Source: Cryptomeria japonica
Taxonomy: Eukaryota; Streptophyta; Pinopsida; Cupressales; Cupressaceae
Assembly: GCF_030272615.1 (NCBI RefSeq)
Contig: NC_081405.1
Location: forward strand, 314,851,541 to 314,915,540
Reading direction: 5' to 3'
DNA: 64,000 nucleotides
A program made the position numbers and the translations under genes. The notes beneath the pieces are model-generated. The model saw only the letters and a list, made by a program, of their open reading frames with translations. It was not told where the DNA came from and made no database searches. Below, piece by piece: positions 25,401 through 37,324 of the stretch; position 1 is the first letter of the stretch, and each line of letters begins with the position of its first letter.

Positions 25401-25629
25401 ACTCCAGATTCAGCTACTTCCAAATGTAAATATTATTCAAAGAGAATTCAAGGAGTCAAAGGCAATTTTGGCTACTCCTGAGATGAGTACAGTTGATTCT
25501 ATGGAGGAGTTTCCATCACAGATCTTGACACATGTTGAGATTACTGAGACACTGTTGGAAACATGGGACAATGATCTTAAGCAGTTGAAGTTTCATTAGA
25601 GTGATGTTTTCTTGAGAATTGAATTGTAA
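22431..25629 (+). pseudogene. 3' part of unknown retroelement gag-like ORF (ORFb)
   Basis: Resumes the ORFb frame after LINE A. The best preserved part (22431-22970) includes SRWDRRAMAMNDINDHVVKF and ENVDYDLTEALRSQLVKNLE. A frameshift near 22955 leads to a second preserved part (22960-23331), and then a long Lys/Glu-rich, coiled-coil-like region with many TAG and TAA stops runs to about 25629. Uncharacterised plant LTR-element proteins carry a similar globular region and charged tail, but no protease, integrase or reverse transcriptase is visible here. The element may be non-autonomous. Its polypurine tract and LTR follow directly. Function unknown. Confidence 0.55.
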
Positions 25630-25905
25630 AGACCTTAACACTTTTATTTCTATATATACATGTTTTTTTTCTGACAAATTTTGATGTAATGTTTGTATTT
25701 TACTTCTTTATTTGGCATTCTTGTCAAAGGGGGAGTAGAAATAGTTAAGAGTTCAGTCAAAATTTTGTATATTTTGTATGTCCTGTTAAGGGGCAGTAAT
25801 GATTTCATTTTTGTAATGGCATACAATATCTAAGGGGAATGTATGTCATCAAGTTTTTTTGTTTTGCACACTTGGTTGACAAAAAACTTCTTAGTGTTGC
25901 CATCA

Positions 25906-25922
25906 ATGCCAAAGGGTGAGAT
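25906..25922 (+). other. Polypurine tract before the LTR
   Basis: GCCAAAGGGTGAGAT immediately precedes the TGTTGGC start of the LTR. Plant copia elements usually carry a tract such as AAAGGGGGAGAT here, the primer for plus-strand DNA. One G-to-T change is present. A similar GGGGGAGTAGAA lies upstream at about 25729. Confidence 0.6.
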
Positions 25923-27083
25923 TGTTGGCATTTGATCATTTGAACTAAACCGGTAATGTGTGTTTGCTTGATGCAACTAGTATATTTTTGTTGTGCATAG
26001 AGATTATATCTATGTATGATAACTATTTTATATGGAAACTATGTTTCTTTGATTTATCTAAGTCCTATAGTTCAACCAGCTAGACTTAACCGGTAAAGCA
26101 GAGAGTTTTTATCAAAATGAGTAATTAGGACTTCAACCGATAAATGACAACCAGTATTACATTCCAACAACTGGTATATGAAAATCATGAAGATTGAGAT
26201 CATGTGGATTTCTAGCAGCATTCAAGTCTATCAGATGAAGATATGTTCATGACCACACATGTTGAATCGATCAGGTGAATGAGATTTGTTTGACATAATA
26301 GATTAGTTGATGGAGACTTAACCGGTAGTGATGAAAGCCACTCAGATCGGTAAAACAACACATAATTGGATTTGTTATGTTGGTGGCCAACATAACTAAA
26401 GCGTACAATGCAATATTGTCTAGATGCATTGAACCTAGTGAATTGTAACAAGTTTGTAGCCGACCTTATGATGTATTTAATTTTGTGATGATTAGAGGAG
26501 TTGAGAGATGAAGTCTATGTGATGTTGTAATGTTCTGAAGTGGATCTTATCAAACACGAGGTTTTATACTGAGATCATTTGTACTTTTTATCTCCCTAAC
26601 ATTTATAGCAAGAAAATCCTCTTACAAGGTCACTCCTAACAAGGTGCAGTCAGATCCTAACAGTTCTAATCATTAGATCCTCTAACTAGGTGACACATTA
26701 ACTTGTGTTTGCAAATCCTTGTTACTTGGGTAGCTCCTAATAAGGCTAGTCCTCATAGGTACTTTTGTAAAGCTCTTAACCGGGCTTAGACACTTCTAAC
26801 ATGATGTGTTCCTAACCAGGTGTTGTAGACATTAACCGATCAGATATCTATACTACAGATAGTGGATCTTGTGGGTACTAACTCCCACTGTAGTTTTTCC
26901 CATTTGGTTTTTCCACATATATACTCTTGTGTCATGTGGTTTATTCTTCATGTGGTGATTTCATACTTGGTGTTATTTCTTACATGTCTATTGATTTTTA
27001 AATTGGTGAGATTGATATTCAGATTTGTATTATTTTTACTATCACCGATTCACCTCCCCTCTCAATGCCTTATAATTTTATCA
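25923..27083 (+). mobile_element. 3' LTR of the ORFb retroelement
   Basis: Begins TGTTGGCATTTGATC right after the polypurine tract and ends near ..TTTTATCA, about 1.16 kb. It contains several ACCGGTAA-like words and a TCACCTCCCCTCTCAATGCC segment near 27047, typical just before the 3' end of copia LTRs. No 5' LTR partner is visible in the window, so the exact 3' end is an estimate. The LTR would carry promoter and polyadenylation signals of the element. Confidence 0.55.
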
Positions 27084-28116
27084 GAACCAATTGTCAATTA
27101 AAATATTTCACTTATTCCAGAAAATCAGAACCAGTAAATTAATTCTTGATTATTTAACCATAAATAGATATAAGCATGAGAAAGAACACACATGAATCAT
27201 ACACATGAAACACTAGATTTTATGTGGAAAACACAAGAAGGGAAAAACTACAAAGAATGATAATTGTCAATAATGAAACACTTGTTAGGGTGACAATGGT
27301 TAAGATGATTTTTATAAAGCATGTCTCATTGCAATAATGCTCACTATAGGTGGGATCACTGCCTAGCTAAAACCACAAAAAAGGGGCTCACTACGTAGAA
27401 GAAGAAGAAAGAAAAAGAAAGAATCCACCACTGATGCACAACTCCCACAACACCACAATGCTGGAAGAAACACTTGGCTCATTTCCTTTGGTACCCGACA
27501 ACAACAACAACACACTACCACATTTCTCAACCACAACTTTAGATAAGCTCACATACATTTGTATAAAAATAAATCTTCTTTTTTAATCTAGTTGCTTCTA
27601 TATTATCTTCATTACAATCATCCTTTATTACTAAGCTCCTGAATTAGGAATCTCCCAAGTCGGCCAAAAACTAATTCTGTGAAAAGAAAATTGAAATAGT
27701 TCTACAGTAAAAATTCCCATGGTGGAAAGGAAATAGAAGTCGAACACACCACAATATACTACATTGATCAGAACATCATGTGTCCATAAGCCACAATCAT
27801 TGGAGAAAAAATAGAAACATTCAAGGTTAACTAGACCTAAAATGAATATATCTGTAACCATGACTCTGGAGTACATCATCATGTTCCAAAGTATAATAAC
27901 AAAGATAAAGACATGAATAGCATAAATTCAAAATATCACCATCAAAACAAAAAATATAGAGAAATGTGGAAAACTACAATATCTGTCAAATATCACCATC
28001 ACTGAGCACACTTTCAGAGCACAAATTCTGAAGCACCAAATCAATCATTGAAACACAAAATCAACATGTTGACATCAATGACAACCATATTGACACAACA
28101 ACAACTTCTCTTTTTT
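27084..28116. other. Unassigned spacer between LTR and LINE F
   Basis: About 1 kb without a supported gene. It includes a TGTGGAAAACACAAGAAGGG segment (27231) and a GAAGAAGAAGAAAG-rich stretch (27398), as seen in decayed LTR-element DNA, but no structure could be proved. Confidence 0.4.
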
Positions 28117-28135
28117 AACAACTAAGATCTACATA

Positions 28136-29780
28136 AGAGGAATGTTCTTCACTATTTTTACGGAGTCTCTTGTGGCTACTAGTGGGGTCTCAGTGGAAGG
28201 TGTGGATTTCCCTAAAAAAACAAAAGGAAATTATAAAGAAGATTTCAAGATAATCTTAGAGGCAAGTGAGAGAATTTTTTCACTATTAAATGGCTTCTAT
28301 ATGGAGGAATTCCTAGGGGAAATAGATGGATGTGGTATTGGTTTTAATGAAATACATCAGCCTAGATGACAGGTACAAAATATTTTACTCACAACTATTT
28401 TTAATGTTTATTTATCTATGGTATGAGGTTAAGATAAATTTTAGCATCTCGACCTTTGATTCCTTGTCCCAATCTATTTATATTTCTATATCGAAGGATG
28501 TGTTCCCCTTAACCAATAGCTTACTCTCAGGCTATATTATTTCTATTTCTTTGTGTCCATTGCTAGCGGCCCCAATGTTAACCCTATTGGCCCCTTCTTG
28601 AATCCTACTCTTGTGACCAAGTTGACCAGTGCTATAGAAAATTGTAAAGGATCCTCTAGCTCTAATATGGTAATCCCACTCCCAAACAATTGATTACTTG
28701 GGTCAATCCCCAACAATACCACAAGAAAAAAAAATATTGAACCCTAGTCCCAAGCCCAAAAAGGCAAAAATGTCATTGAGGAGGCCATCTACTATGATTC
28801 CTCTTCCTCTTGGACTATTGTTTCAAAATGGACTCCTAATAATTCCATGCCTAATGTTACTATGTCGGTCCCTAACCTTTCTACACCTACTTTAGGCTCC
28901 CCTCCCTTCTCCCCTATTTCATCCTCTAATATTTGGGATTTATCAGATATTGAGAGAAAATATAATAAACTTTGCATTGCATATAAAAAAGAAAATAAAA
29001 TCATCTGATGGCTTCTAGCCTAGCTCCACACTAAAAATAAAAAAATTAATAGACTAGAGGCTTTTGTTGAGGTAGAGGTAATCACTTCCAACTGTTTAGT
29101 AGAGAAAAATGACGACAGAGTCTAGATTATTTCTAATGACCAAACAAAGAGGCTAATGTGATGGTAATATTTGGATGAACAGGTCAAATCTCTGAGTGCA
29201 AAGGTGGCTTTATAGGAAGAAAAAGAGGAAATGACTAGGGTTATCTTTGATATCTAGTGTAGTCAAGAAACCCTAAAAGTAGAATTGGAGGAAGTAGCAA
29301 CATATAGTAGGGAGATTGCAAGTAAAAATATGGCTTCTATGTAAGTTTTATAAGAAGAGCTCAAGCACACACATACAAAGAAAAAGAGATCCTTTGAGAT
29401 GACAAGTAGTATTACTATAGGTACAACCAGTACCATTGCCAAAACTAAAGTAGTGTCCCCTATTACTACTCATGTCAATTATATGATAAAAAAAAACTTT
29501 CTCCGAGAAAGTTAAGGACCTTAGCCACTATTAGAAATTTTTTAAAACCCCTACTCTTTAGACCATAAGTTAGTGTCCTTTTGGAGTGGTTTTTTGGTGT
29601 TGCTTATGGTTAGTCTTCTTTTAGTTTGTGTGTTGTTTTAGTTTTTATTCTTTGGCTTGTTTTGGTTTCTTACATCCTAATTCTAGTTGTTCTCACTTCT
29701 TGTGAGACCCTTTTTGTGTGCCATTGGGCTATTATGTTAGAGTTTGGGGCCTCTCCCAATTTATCAGATTAAAAGAATAA
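28136..29780 (+). mobile_element. LINE copy F, 5'-truncated (ORF3 and 3' UTR only)
   Basis: The oldest-looking member of the family. It keeps an ORF3 remnant and a 3' region with GGGGCCTCTCCC followed by an A-rich tail at 29770-29780. A possible diverged target duplication lies at 28117-28134 and 29781-29798: both are 18 bp, start AACA and end ACAT, but only about half the positions agree. The left boundary is therefore uncertain. Confidence 0.6.
28142..29520 (+). pseudogene. LINE ORF3 remnant (copy F)
   Basis: MKYISLDDRYKIFYSQLF (28347) aligns with MRYISLNGRYDNIFSYHF of copy B, and ILDIERKYNKL-like, Glu/Lys-rich heptads follow to about 29400 in other frames. Many stops and shifts are present. 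The start is missing because of truncation. The assignment rests on the conserved block and on the matching 3' UTR. Confidence 0.55.
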
Positions 29781-29798
29781 AACATTAATAGGTGACAT

Positions 29799-30238
29799 AT
29801 AGATGTACAATATTCCTTCATAAAATTATGCAATGCATAAAATATATAATGAAAATATCATAATAATAACTAAAATGTGTGAATTTTGTAATAACTAATT
29901 TTTTAATTTATTTTAATGTTTGAAAATTCAAACTTTATAAATGACTTTTGAATTATTTTATATCTTTTTAAGGTTTAACCATCTATATATTTTAATATAA
30001 TTCCATTTGAATAATGTCTAATAGAAATTTGGATGAACACCATATTCTTGTACTTAATTTTTAATTTTATTAAATTTGTAATATTAGATGATACCTTCTA
30101 CAATATACTAATATTTTCAATTAAATATTTGATTTCAATATTTAATTTCATCTCAATCCTAAAAAATCCAAGACAAAAAAATGTAAATCTTAAACATCTT
30201 CAACATATAATATTTTTCTTGCTAATTCCCTACTTTTT
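29799..30238. other. AT-rich spacer
   Basis: Strongly AT-rich with no supported gene or repeat. It is the target DNA into which LINE copy C inserted. Confidence 0.6.
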
Positions 30239-30257
30239 AACATTTATATTTAAATTT
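30239..30257 (+). repeat. Left target-site duplication of LINE C
   Basis: AACATTTATATTTAAATTT, identical over 19 bp to 34630-34648. Confidence 0.93.
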
Positions 30258-32627
30258 GTTCTAGAAGCATCAGTTTAATTATGCAATTGGTTTCCTCTGC
30301 TTCTTTTTCTATGTTGGTCAATGGGTCCCCTTCTCCCGTTTTCAAGTCCTCCAGGGGTCTCAAACAGGGGGACCCTCTCTCCCTTGTTATTTTCATAATC
30401 ATGGTGGAATGCTTGGGCAGATTTATTGGAAAACTAGTTGAGAAGGGAGATTTTAGAGGGCTTAAGCCTTCATCGGTTGACCAAGTTTGTTCTCATTAGC
30501 AATTTGTGGATGACTTAATTATTATGGGGAATTCTTCTGTGAAATATTCTAGAAGCTTAAAGAAATCTTTGGATAGATATGGGATTGCTACTGGTCAACT
30601 GATTAATTGGTCTAAAAGTTTTGTTTATTTCATAAACACTCCAGAGAAAAGACAGACAAAGATTACTAACATTTTGGGTAGCCAAATTGGGAATCTCCTG
30701 GCCACCTATCTTGGGCTCCCTTTATGTCAGGTGCCTCTTGATACCTTCTAGGGTGCTCTTGTGGATAAATTTCATAAGAAGTTAGCTGGATGGGAAGGCT
30801 CTTTGCTCAGCCAAGTGGCAAAGGTCCAACTTCTGAAATCTACTCTTCAGAGTATCCCTCTCTATGCTATCAATCTTTTTAGAATCCCTGTTAAGTTTGT
30901 GGAGGCTATTGAAAAAATCCAAAGAACCTTTATTTGGACTGGGTTGAGGAAAAGTAGAGAATATATTTGATTGCATGGGATAAGGTGTGCAAACCTAGAA
31001 GAAAAGGAGGCCTTGGTCTTAAAAGAATCAGAGATATGAATGAGTTTTTGATGGCTAAGAAGATATGGAGAGGTTATAATACTGAGGGAGAATGGAAATT
31101 TATATGGGATGATAAATATAAAAGACAACTCCCTACCCTTCATAGTTTCCTCAAGGCTGAAGATATTCTAATTGGTTCCAACATCTAGAAAAATGTCTCT
31201 AGAACTAGAGATATAATAGTCAAAGGAGTGAAATGGAAGGTGGGGAAGGGTAATTTCATTAAATATGAGAAGAAACTTGATTGTTAGACTCTCCCATTAG
31301 TGACAATCCTGATTGGGGACAGTTTCAGGATCAGTGTAAGGAAAAATTTGGTACTACTGTGGCTGACTACTAGAATTTAGGCCAGTGGAAGGACTTATCC
31401 TCTACTGATCCTTCCCTTGAGCATCTAAATAAAATTATTAATTCTATGGTGTTGGTTGATGATGAGGACTAGCTTATCTAGAAACTTATTGCTGATGGTA
31501 AATTTTTTGTCTCCTCTCTTTATATTCAGGAATATTATAGTTAGGAGAGTCCTTGCTAGGCTAAGGCTTGGGTGAAAGGACTTATTCCCAAAATTAATAT
31601 TTTTCTCTGGACTGTCCTTCAAAATAAGATCCTGACGACTGGCAATCTCAAAACTAGAGGTTTTTGTCTGCCTAGTATTTGTCATCTTTGTATGTAGAAT
31701 GAGGAAACCATTAATCACATGTTTATCCATTGTCCCTTCTTTGCTGATATTTGGGCTAGATGTCTGGACAAATTCAATGCTAGATGGGTCTTCCCTGAAG
31801 CTGTCCAAGATGTTTTTAATTCCTGGTTCCACCCTTCGAAGAACAATTTAGTTACTTTTCTATGGAGATTTTCTTTACCTCATCTTTGTTGGGGAATCTG
31901 GAAAGAAAGAAATGATATAGTGTTAAGAGATAAGGCTTCAAAAGCTCAAATTATTTTTGAGAAAATCAAAAGACATATGGTGGAGAACCTCTACATCAAA
32001 GGTGGAATAACGAACCCCAAAGATCAAGGTGATAACATCATTTTCAAGAATTAGAGGATAAAGGGGAGTGACATCATACATGCTACTCCTAGAGAAGAGG
32101 TGAGATGGGAATGCCCCCCTCATGGATGGATGAAAATTAACTTTGATGGTGCTTCTAAGGGTAACCCTGGCAATGCAGGGTGCAGTGTTGTTTTAAGGGA
32201 TGAAGGGGGGGTATGCAAAGCTATCAAATGTATTCCTATAGGTAATCAAACCAGCCATGTTGTCGAGGCCATTGGTGCTTATCATGGGTTGGTTCTTGCT
32301 AAGGATTCCAATTGCACTAAAGTTTGGGTTGAAGGCCATTCTTTGAACATTATTAATTGCTTGAATAATGTTTTCCCTCCCTCTTGGTCTATACACAATG
32401 CCATCAAAGCTACGAAGGAAATTAGTGAAACTTTTGAAATGTGTATTTTCACACATGTATATAGAGAAGCCAATAAGTGTGCTGATTGGGCTACCAACCT
32501 GGCTTGCCGCTCTGACAAAATCATTTCCCTTTATGGTGAGAGTAATCTCAAGTGTGAGGCAAAATCTTTGATTGAACTAGACCATATCCAGATGAAGCAA
32601 TGTGTCTTTGCTAATCACATTTTCTAA
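30258..32627 (+). pseudogene. ORF2 C-terminal part: RT, zf-RVT, RNase H (LINE C)
   Basis: Order: RT motif RGLKQGDPLS (30352), catalytic FVDDLIIMG (30506; the DD pair is intact), the thumb KLAGWEGSLLSQVAKVQLL (30781), then GLGLKRIRDMNEFLMAKKIW. The zf-RVT zinc-binding region is near 31560-31760 (LIPKINIFLW, ICHLCM, NHMFIHCPF). RNase H starts with INFDGASKGNPGNAG (32137) and ends with YREANKCADWATNLA. The third RNase H carboxylate, normally Asp in EGDS, reads EGHS. Several stops and two frameshifts lie before 31.7 kb; from 32100 to the TAA at 32625 the frame is open. The enzyme copies element RNA at the nicked target. Confidence 0.88.
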
Positions 32628-32822
32628 TGCCTTTTCCTCATTTTTCTATGATTGTTCACTATGGCAGCGAGGCCTATTTTATTATTAGTCATATCATATT
32701 TACTTTGCATGGATTTTGGGTGGTTCTTCATAACAAAAAAAAAAATTGTTAGGTTTCTTCCTAGAGATCACAGAGGAAATAATAGAGTTGAGATAAGGAA
32801 GAATTGTGAAATTAAGGGTAAT
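32628..32822 (+). other. ORF2-ORF3 spacer (LINE C)
   Basis: 195 bp between the RNase H stop and the ORF3 ATG. It contains an A-run (32731) and purine-rich sequence just before the ATG. It corresponds in position to the 220-bp and 213-bp spacers of copies A and B. Confidence 0.7.
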
Positions 32823-34425
32823 ATGGGAGGTAAAGAAAAGAGGTTTGAATGGGCTTCTTGCTCGGACTAGAAGAAAAACAATGAAGTCATAGAGATTCTT
32901 CAAGACGGAGGCTTGAGTGTTTTTATGGAAAGGCTCTGTGGTAAAGACCCTACTGTCACTAAGCATTTCATAAAAAAGTTGAAGAATGGTAAGGTTCTTG
33001 TTGGTACCCAGATGAAGAAGGTGGACGAAGATGTCATTGCTGAAGCTATGGGTATGGTTAAATAAGGTATTAAATTTTACAGAGATCGAATTGTGTCTAA
33101 CAAGGCTACGAATAGGTTTCCTGCCACTGATGGAGAAAAAATGAAATTGGTGAAGGTGGATAATCCCTACCATTCCCCTAAGCGTATTTGTAGGTCGTGG
33201 AGGTTTGTGTTGTTTGCCACCATCAGCTACATTACTCTAGATGGGAGATTCACAAGGTCTTATGGGCATTGTTTTGTGTTGCTTAATCACTTTCGTCATG
33301 GTGGCAAGGTTAGTTTACCTTAATATCTTGCTTGCTCTATGGATCATACTATTAGAGAAGTGTAGAAAGAATCTCAAAGAGACCATGCCCTCCACCAGGG
33401 TTTAATGGTTTTAGTTTATAAGCTGTTGAAGGGGAAAACTATTGAGAAACCCATTAGAAAAGGCAAAAAAATTATGGATGATGATACTGAAAGTGAGAAT
33501 AGTGGGTTCAATCTCTACTCTGAAACTGAAGGTGAGTCTAAGGATTTCAGCAACAAGGGGAAGACCAAGGGAAAGAGCAAGGAGACTGTTGTGGATTATG
33601 ACCTTTCGGACTCTGAGGATGAGTCTTTTGATGATAAATTCATAAAAAGAAAGAAGAGAAAGGGTATGGGTAAGCAAGTTGAATAGGAAGATTATTATTT
33701 CTTCTGATGAGGATACTAAGGTTGAAAAAACCGATAATAAGAAGGGTAAAGAGGAAGATGAAATGCTAGATGGTGATCATGGGGAGAACTTGAGCACATA
33801 GAGAATGCAGAATGAGAGTCAGGAGAACAACATGGGAAATCAAAATGACTGTCATGGTGACATTGGTAATGACAGCGTCAAGGGTTTTTGTGAGGTCATT
33901 AGAAAAATGGTGAAAGAGATTAATGACTTGAAGACTGACCTCAATGCGATAAAAAAGGATACTATGGGTGAGAAGCCTCTCTCTGAAAACATAAAAGAAT
34001 TAATGGTTACTATTAACAAAGCCGAAGCAATTGAGGCTATGGTTAGTAAAATTTTGGAAACAGAAAAGAAGGTGAAGGATATGGAAGGGAACAAAGATGC
34101 TAAGGATCTGGATACTAACTTGAACAATTTGGTAAACAGAGTGGATAGGATGGAGCTTACTATGAAGAGGATTGCTGAGAAAAAATTCCAGATCCTTAAG
34201 GCCACTGTTGACCATGTTAACATCCTGATTAACAAATTTGAACAGATTAAAGGCAAGGAGGATGATCAGGATCAGATGGAGAAGAAGGGTCACGAAAAAA
34301 GAACAAGGGTCAACACTCGGAAATAGGTTGATATCAAGGAAAAAGAGCTGGAAGAAATGAAAAATTATGCGATCAATATGAAGAAGATGGTGGTTCATGC
34401 TGAAGAACTTATGAGAAACATTTAG
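32823..34425 (+). pseudogene. LINE ORF3 (copy C)
   Basis: Starts MGGKEKRFEWASCSD and runs for about 530 codons to TAG 34423. One frameshift lies near 33690 and a few in-frame stops are present. Conserved parts: GIKFYRDRI (33069), ISYITLDGRF (33220), FVLLNHFRHGGK (33274), HQGLMVLVYKLLK (33392). An acidic Ser/Asp/Glu segment (DLSDSEDESFDDKF) and a KRKKRK cluster follow (33600-33665). The tail is a long predicted coiled coil (GFCEVIRKMVKEINDLKTDL, then KILETEKKVKDMEG) to about 34330. Compared with copy A the sequence is diverged but the order of parts is the same. Function unknown. Confidence 0.8.
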
Positions 34426-34594
34426 CCATTCTTGTGTTGTCTTTGTGCTTTCCTTTGGTTGTCTAGTGTTCCTTCCTTTGTTTTGTGTTCCCTTTTTGTT
34501 TTGATTGGGTACTGTTTTATGTGTGGGCGATTAGGCACTATTGTTTTATGCCTCTTTTATGCTTTATCATTCTCCTACTTTGTAACAAGGTTCT

Positions 34595-34613
34595 AGGTTC
34601 CTTTCAAAAACCT
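34595..34613 (+). other. Terminal 3' stem-loop of LINE C
   Basis: AGGUU pairs with AACCU around a short loop, 16 bp before the target duplication. It is the equivalent of the GGUUU/AAACC stem of copies A and B, with the pairing register moved. Confidence 0.45.
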
Positions 34614-34629
34614 ATTTTTAATTAATGAA

Positions 34630-34648
34630 AACATTTATATTTAAATTT
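34630..34648 (+). repeat. Right target-site duplication of LINE C
   Basis: AACATTTATATTTAAATTT, perfect partner of 30239-30257. Confidence 0.93.
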
Positions 34649-35065
34649 ACCTTTTTATCTCCTTTTTGATAAATAATATTATTAACTTAATCAATTATTA
34701 TTTCTCATAATTTTTTATTGCCATATTTTGTTGCAATTATTTTTCCTAAAGTATTATTTATAGCATGGCATTAGATATGAGAATTCATCTCCTATTTTAT
34801 TGCATATACATGTGCCTAATTTTTTTATTCTTCACAACATTTTAATTAACAACATTAAAAACTGAAATAATACATTTTTTAAAATGTGCGAAAAAATCTC
34901 TCTCAAGTTTCTTATTAGTAAAATTATCTAATATATATATTTCAATATTTTGTAAAAAATATTTTTATTTTTATTTCCTGTATTAAAGGTTTCATTATAA
35001 GTTGGATATATTTTTCTAGATTAATGTTTAAATTGTTGTCAACTTGTTAATTCATCTCTACATTC
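34649..35065. other. AT-rich spacer
   Basis: AT-rich DNA between LINE C and LINE E without a supported gene. Confidence 0.6.
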
Positions 35066-35081
35066 ATGCTAAATCTTTGTT
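35066..35081 (-). repeat. Target-site duplication at the 3' end of LINE E
   Basis: On the minus strand it reads AACAAAGATTTAGCAT and matches AACATAGATTTAGCAT at 37309-37324 with one mismatch. Confidence 0.8.
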
Positions 35082-35232
35082 TTTGATTAAGATAAAATAG
35101 TTTTTACAAGGACCTGAAACCCAAATCCAAAAACAAAATAAGAAAAACAGTAATGAAACAATCCAAAGACAATAGCCAAACGAAGACAGAAATAGGGGAA
35201 ACACCCCATAGAGTCCAACTAAAAAATAACAT

Positions 35233-36757
35233 TTAAGCCTTCGGCAAACCTAAAAAAAAATAAACAAGAGCTTCCATGAGCTCAGAATTTTTCTCAATGA
35301 TATTCTTGTTGATACCTTCCAGCTCCTCCATGATCCTCCTTGTGGTACTTTTCTCTTGATTCCTACTCCTGGTCCTAGTGGATAGGCTAGTAGACACCTG
35401 CAACTCTGATCCATGTGGATTAGTATCTAGGTTTTTCCTTTTAGATTTAGTAGAAGATGGTTGAATATTGTTGAGCGGATGGGCTTTATGGATTGTAATT
35501 TTCTTATTCACCTTTTTAAGGCCTTCAACACTATTATTCATTTTTTATTTACTAATGTTAACCAAAACCCTGAGACTTCCCTTTAACTCTTCCATTCCTT
35601 TCTCTAAATTGGCAATTTTGGATTCACTCTTTGTTTTCATGACCCTAACATCTTAGTCAATTTTTGGGTCATTTTAAGGAGCTTATAAGTTTTATAAGGC
35701 ATCAGTTTCTCAGTAAAGGTTTTAATAATATCATTCATGCCCTATTTGATAAAGAGAATTTAATTGATCACTTTTACTATACACCTCATCTAGGTTAAGG
35801 GGAATATCCAGTTTAATCTCATTATCCCCTTTTTCTTTTATATCCATAGACTTCCCCACATTTTTCTTTCTAGAGCTATTATGACCCATCCCCTGGGGTT
35901 TGGAAAGAGGGTTTTTGTTCTTTTTGGCTATATTTTAAGGGGGGGTTTACTCTTTCTTCTGTTGTTACTTCCAGGTGCTCACTTTTTGGGGGGGTCTCTC
36001 TTTATTAGAGAGCCAATACTTTGAGTCATGTTGCGGCACTTAAAAGTCACGCCAATCCATAGACATCTCACCCAATCCCTTCTCATCCTCAATTTTGATA
36101 TTCGACACAACATGAACATCTGGGCCAGTTGAGGGATTGGGATTGCTTTCAATTTTGTGGACTAGTGAGGGCTTAACTTCATCATTTTATCATACTCCAT
36201 AATGGGAAGTATAAGCCCCTCATGTAAAATAGGGTTTTCACTATTTTTAGCATGATTAGAAAGACCATTCTCTAAAGAAGAAGGAAAATAAAATGACAGA
36301 GAAATTTTACTATCATGTCTAAAGTGGTTCAAAATATTAAAATGATAGGAGAAAATATTGACAAAATGGCCAACTAAGGTATTGTACCTCAAAATTACCT
36401 CTGCCACATTAGCCCAAAGGCTCAACAGGTCTTTTCTATTGTAGCCCCCATCAACCATTTTCGTAACTCTTTCTCTTTTGCTCTACTTATCAAAGTAAAT
36501 ATAAAGGGCTTCCTCTGTAGCCCTGCACTCTAATTTCCGCTATAAACTCCTCATCAATTGTAAAATATACACCATAGGAACTAAGAACATGTTTATTCCA
36601 GCCCTTAACAGACCCTTTCATCACCCTAGGATCTTGATCATGTAAGTTTGTAAGGTATGGGACAAGTCTGCCATCCAAAATCTTAGTCCACATTTCCTTA
36701 TTTTGATCTCACTTCTAGCATAAGGATGGCTCAACTCTATTTTTATCTCCCCCCAAT
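35233..36757 (-). pseudogene. LINE ORF3 (copy E)
   Basis: The start region reads GGDKNRVEPS, the same as copies A and B, but the ATG is now ATTG (one inserted T), so the start codon is lost. Further parts: ILDGRLVPYLTNLHDQDPRV, VDGGYNRKDLLSLWANVAEV, YHFNILNHFRHDSK (near 36334), NPILHEGLILPIMEY, then a decayed linker. The tail ends RIMEELEGINKNIIEKNSE before the stop at 35233. Several frameshifts are present. It keeps all recognisable landmarks of the family. Confidence 0.75.
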
Positions 36758-36893
36758 GTTCAAATTGCCCTTTTCAATTCTGAGATTCATTGTCTCATAC
36801 CCAAACCCAAACTAGAAGACACAAAACCAAGAGGCGAAGAACAATCTAGAAGGCCTAGTGCAATTTTGATTTTAGTTATTACAAAGAGTGGTT

Positions 36894-37308
36894 TTAATCA
36901 TGTGATAATATGAAATCATTAATATTTGGTTGTTGAGAATATACAAGATCTATTGCATTCTTACGTGGTAGTTCATACAAGTGCATTGGGAAGGTTTCCC
37001 CCTCTGTCTACCATTTGATATTCTCATAGGCCACACCCAAGTTAGCCACGTATTCTGCAAGTTGATTACCTCCCAGAAAGACATGTGTTATTCATCCTTC
37101 ATCTATCCTGGTAATCAAATCAAGGCAATCTTGAATTAAGTGTTTAATTGCTCGGCTAGGGATCGTATGTTTAATCAGACAATTATTAATATTAAGGGAG
37201 TCACTTTAAGGACATACCTATTTATGACCTCCTCGAGAAACAATTTGAAGCCCAATGTAGGTTGCATTTGCCTTAGCAAAGTGATTTGTCTGTGTGCCCA
37301 GTGGAAGT
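36894..37308 (-). pseudogene. ORF2 C-terminus: RNase H fragment (LINE E)
   Basis: Reads QTNHFAKANATYIGLQIVSR, then DSLNINNCLIKHTIPSRAIK and LGGNQLAEYVANLGVAYENIKW on the minus strand, aligning with the RNase H of copies B and D. The catalytic Glu position reads Lys (AKAN for AEAN) and the last Asp reads Glu (NQLAEY). It precedes ORF3 as in the other copies. Confidence 0.7.
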
Positions 37309-37324
37309 ATGCTAAATCTATGTT
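37309..37324 (-). repeat. Target-site duplication at the 5' end of LINE E
   Basis: Minus-strand AACATAGATTTAGCAT, partner of 35066-35081. Confidence 0.8.

Larger units (their letters stand above)
30258..34629 (+). mobile_element. LINE copy C, 5'-truncated in the reverse transcriptase
   Basis: A 4.37 kb element flanked by a perfect 19-bp target duplication. It contains the second half of ORF2 (RT palm and thumb, zf-RVT, RNase H), a 195-bp spacer, ORF3 and a 3' UTR. The duplication shows that all these parts were inserted in one event. Confidence 0.93.
35082..37308 (-). mobile_element. LINE copy E, 5'-truncated, minus strand
   Basis: A 2.2 kb element in reverse orientation with the same structure as A and B: RNase H end, spacer, ORF3, 3' UTR. 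It is flanked by a 16-bp duplication with one mismatch. Its 3' end is at the low coordinate, where the terminal stem-loop (35098-35122) and the internal GGGG/CCCC hairpin (about 35196-35211) are also found. Confidence 0.85.

Noticed and set aside
25720-25745. GGGGGAGTAGAA as the polypurine tract of the LTR
   Set aside because: The LTR start TGTTGGC lies about 190 bp further on, directly behind a second tract, which fits better. The upstream one may be an accessory tract.
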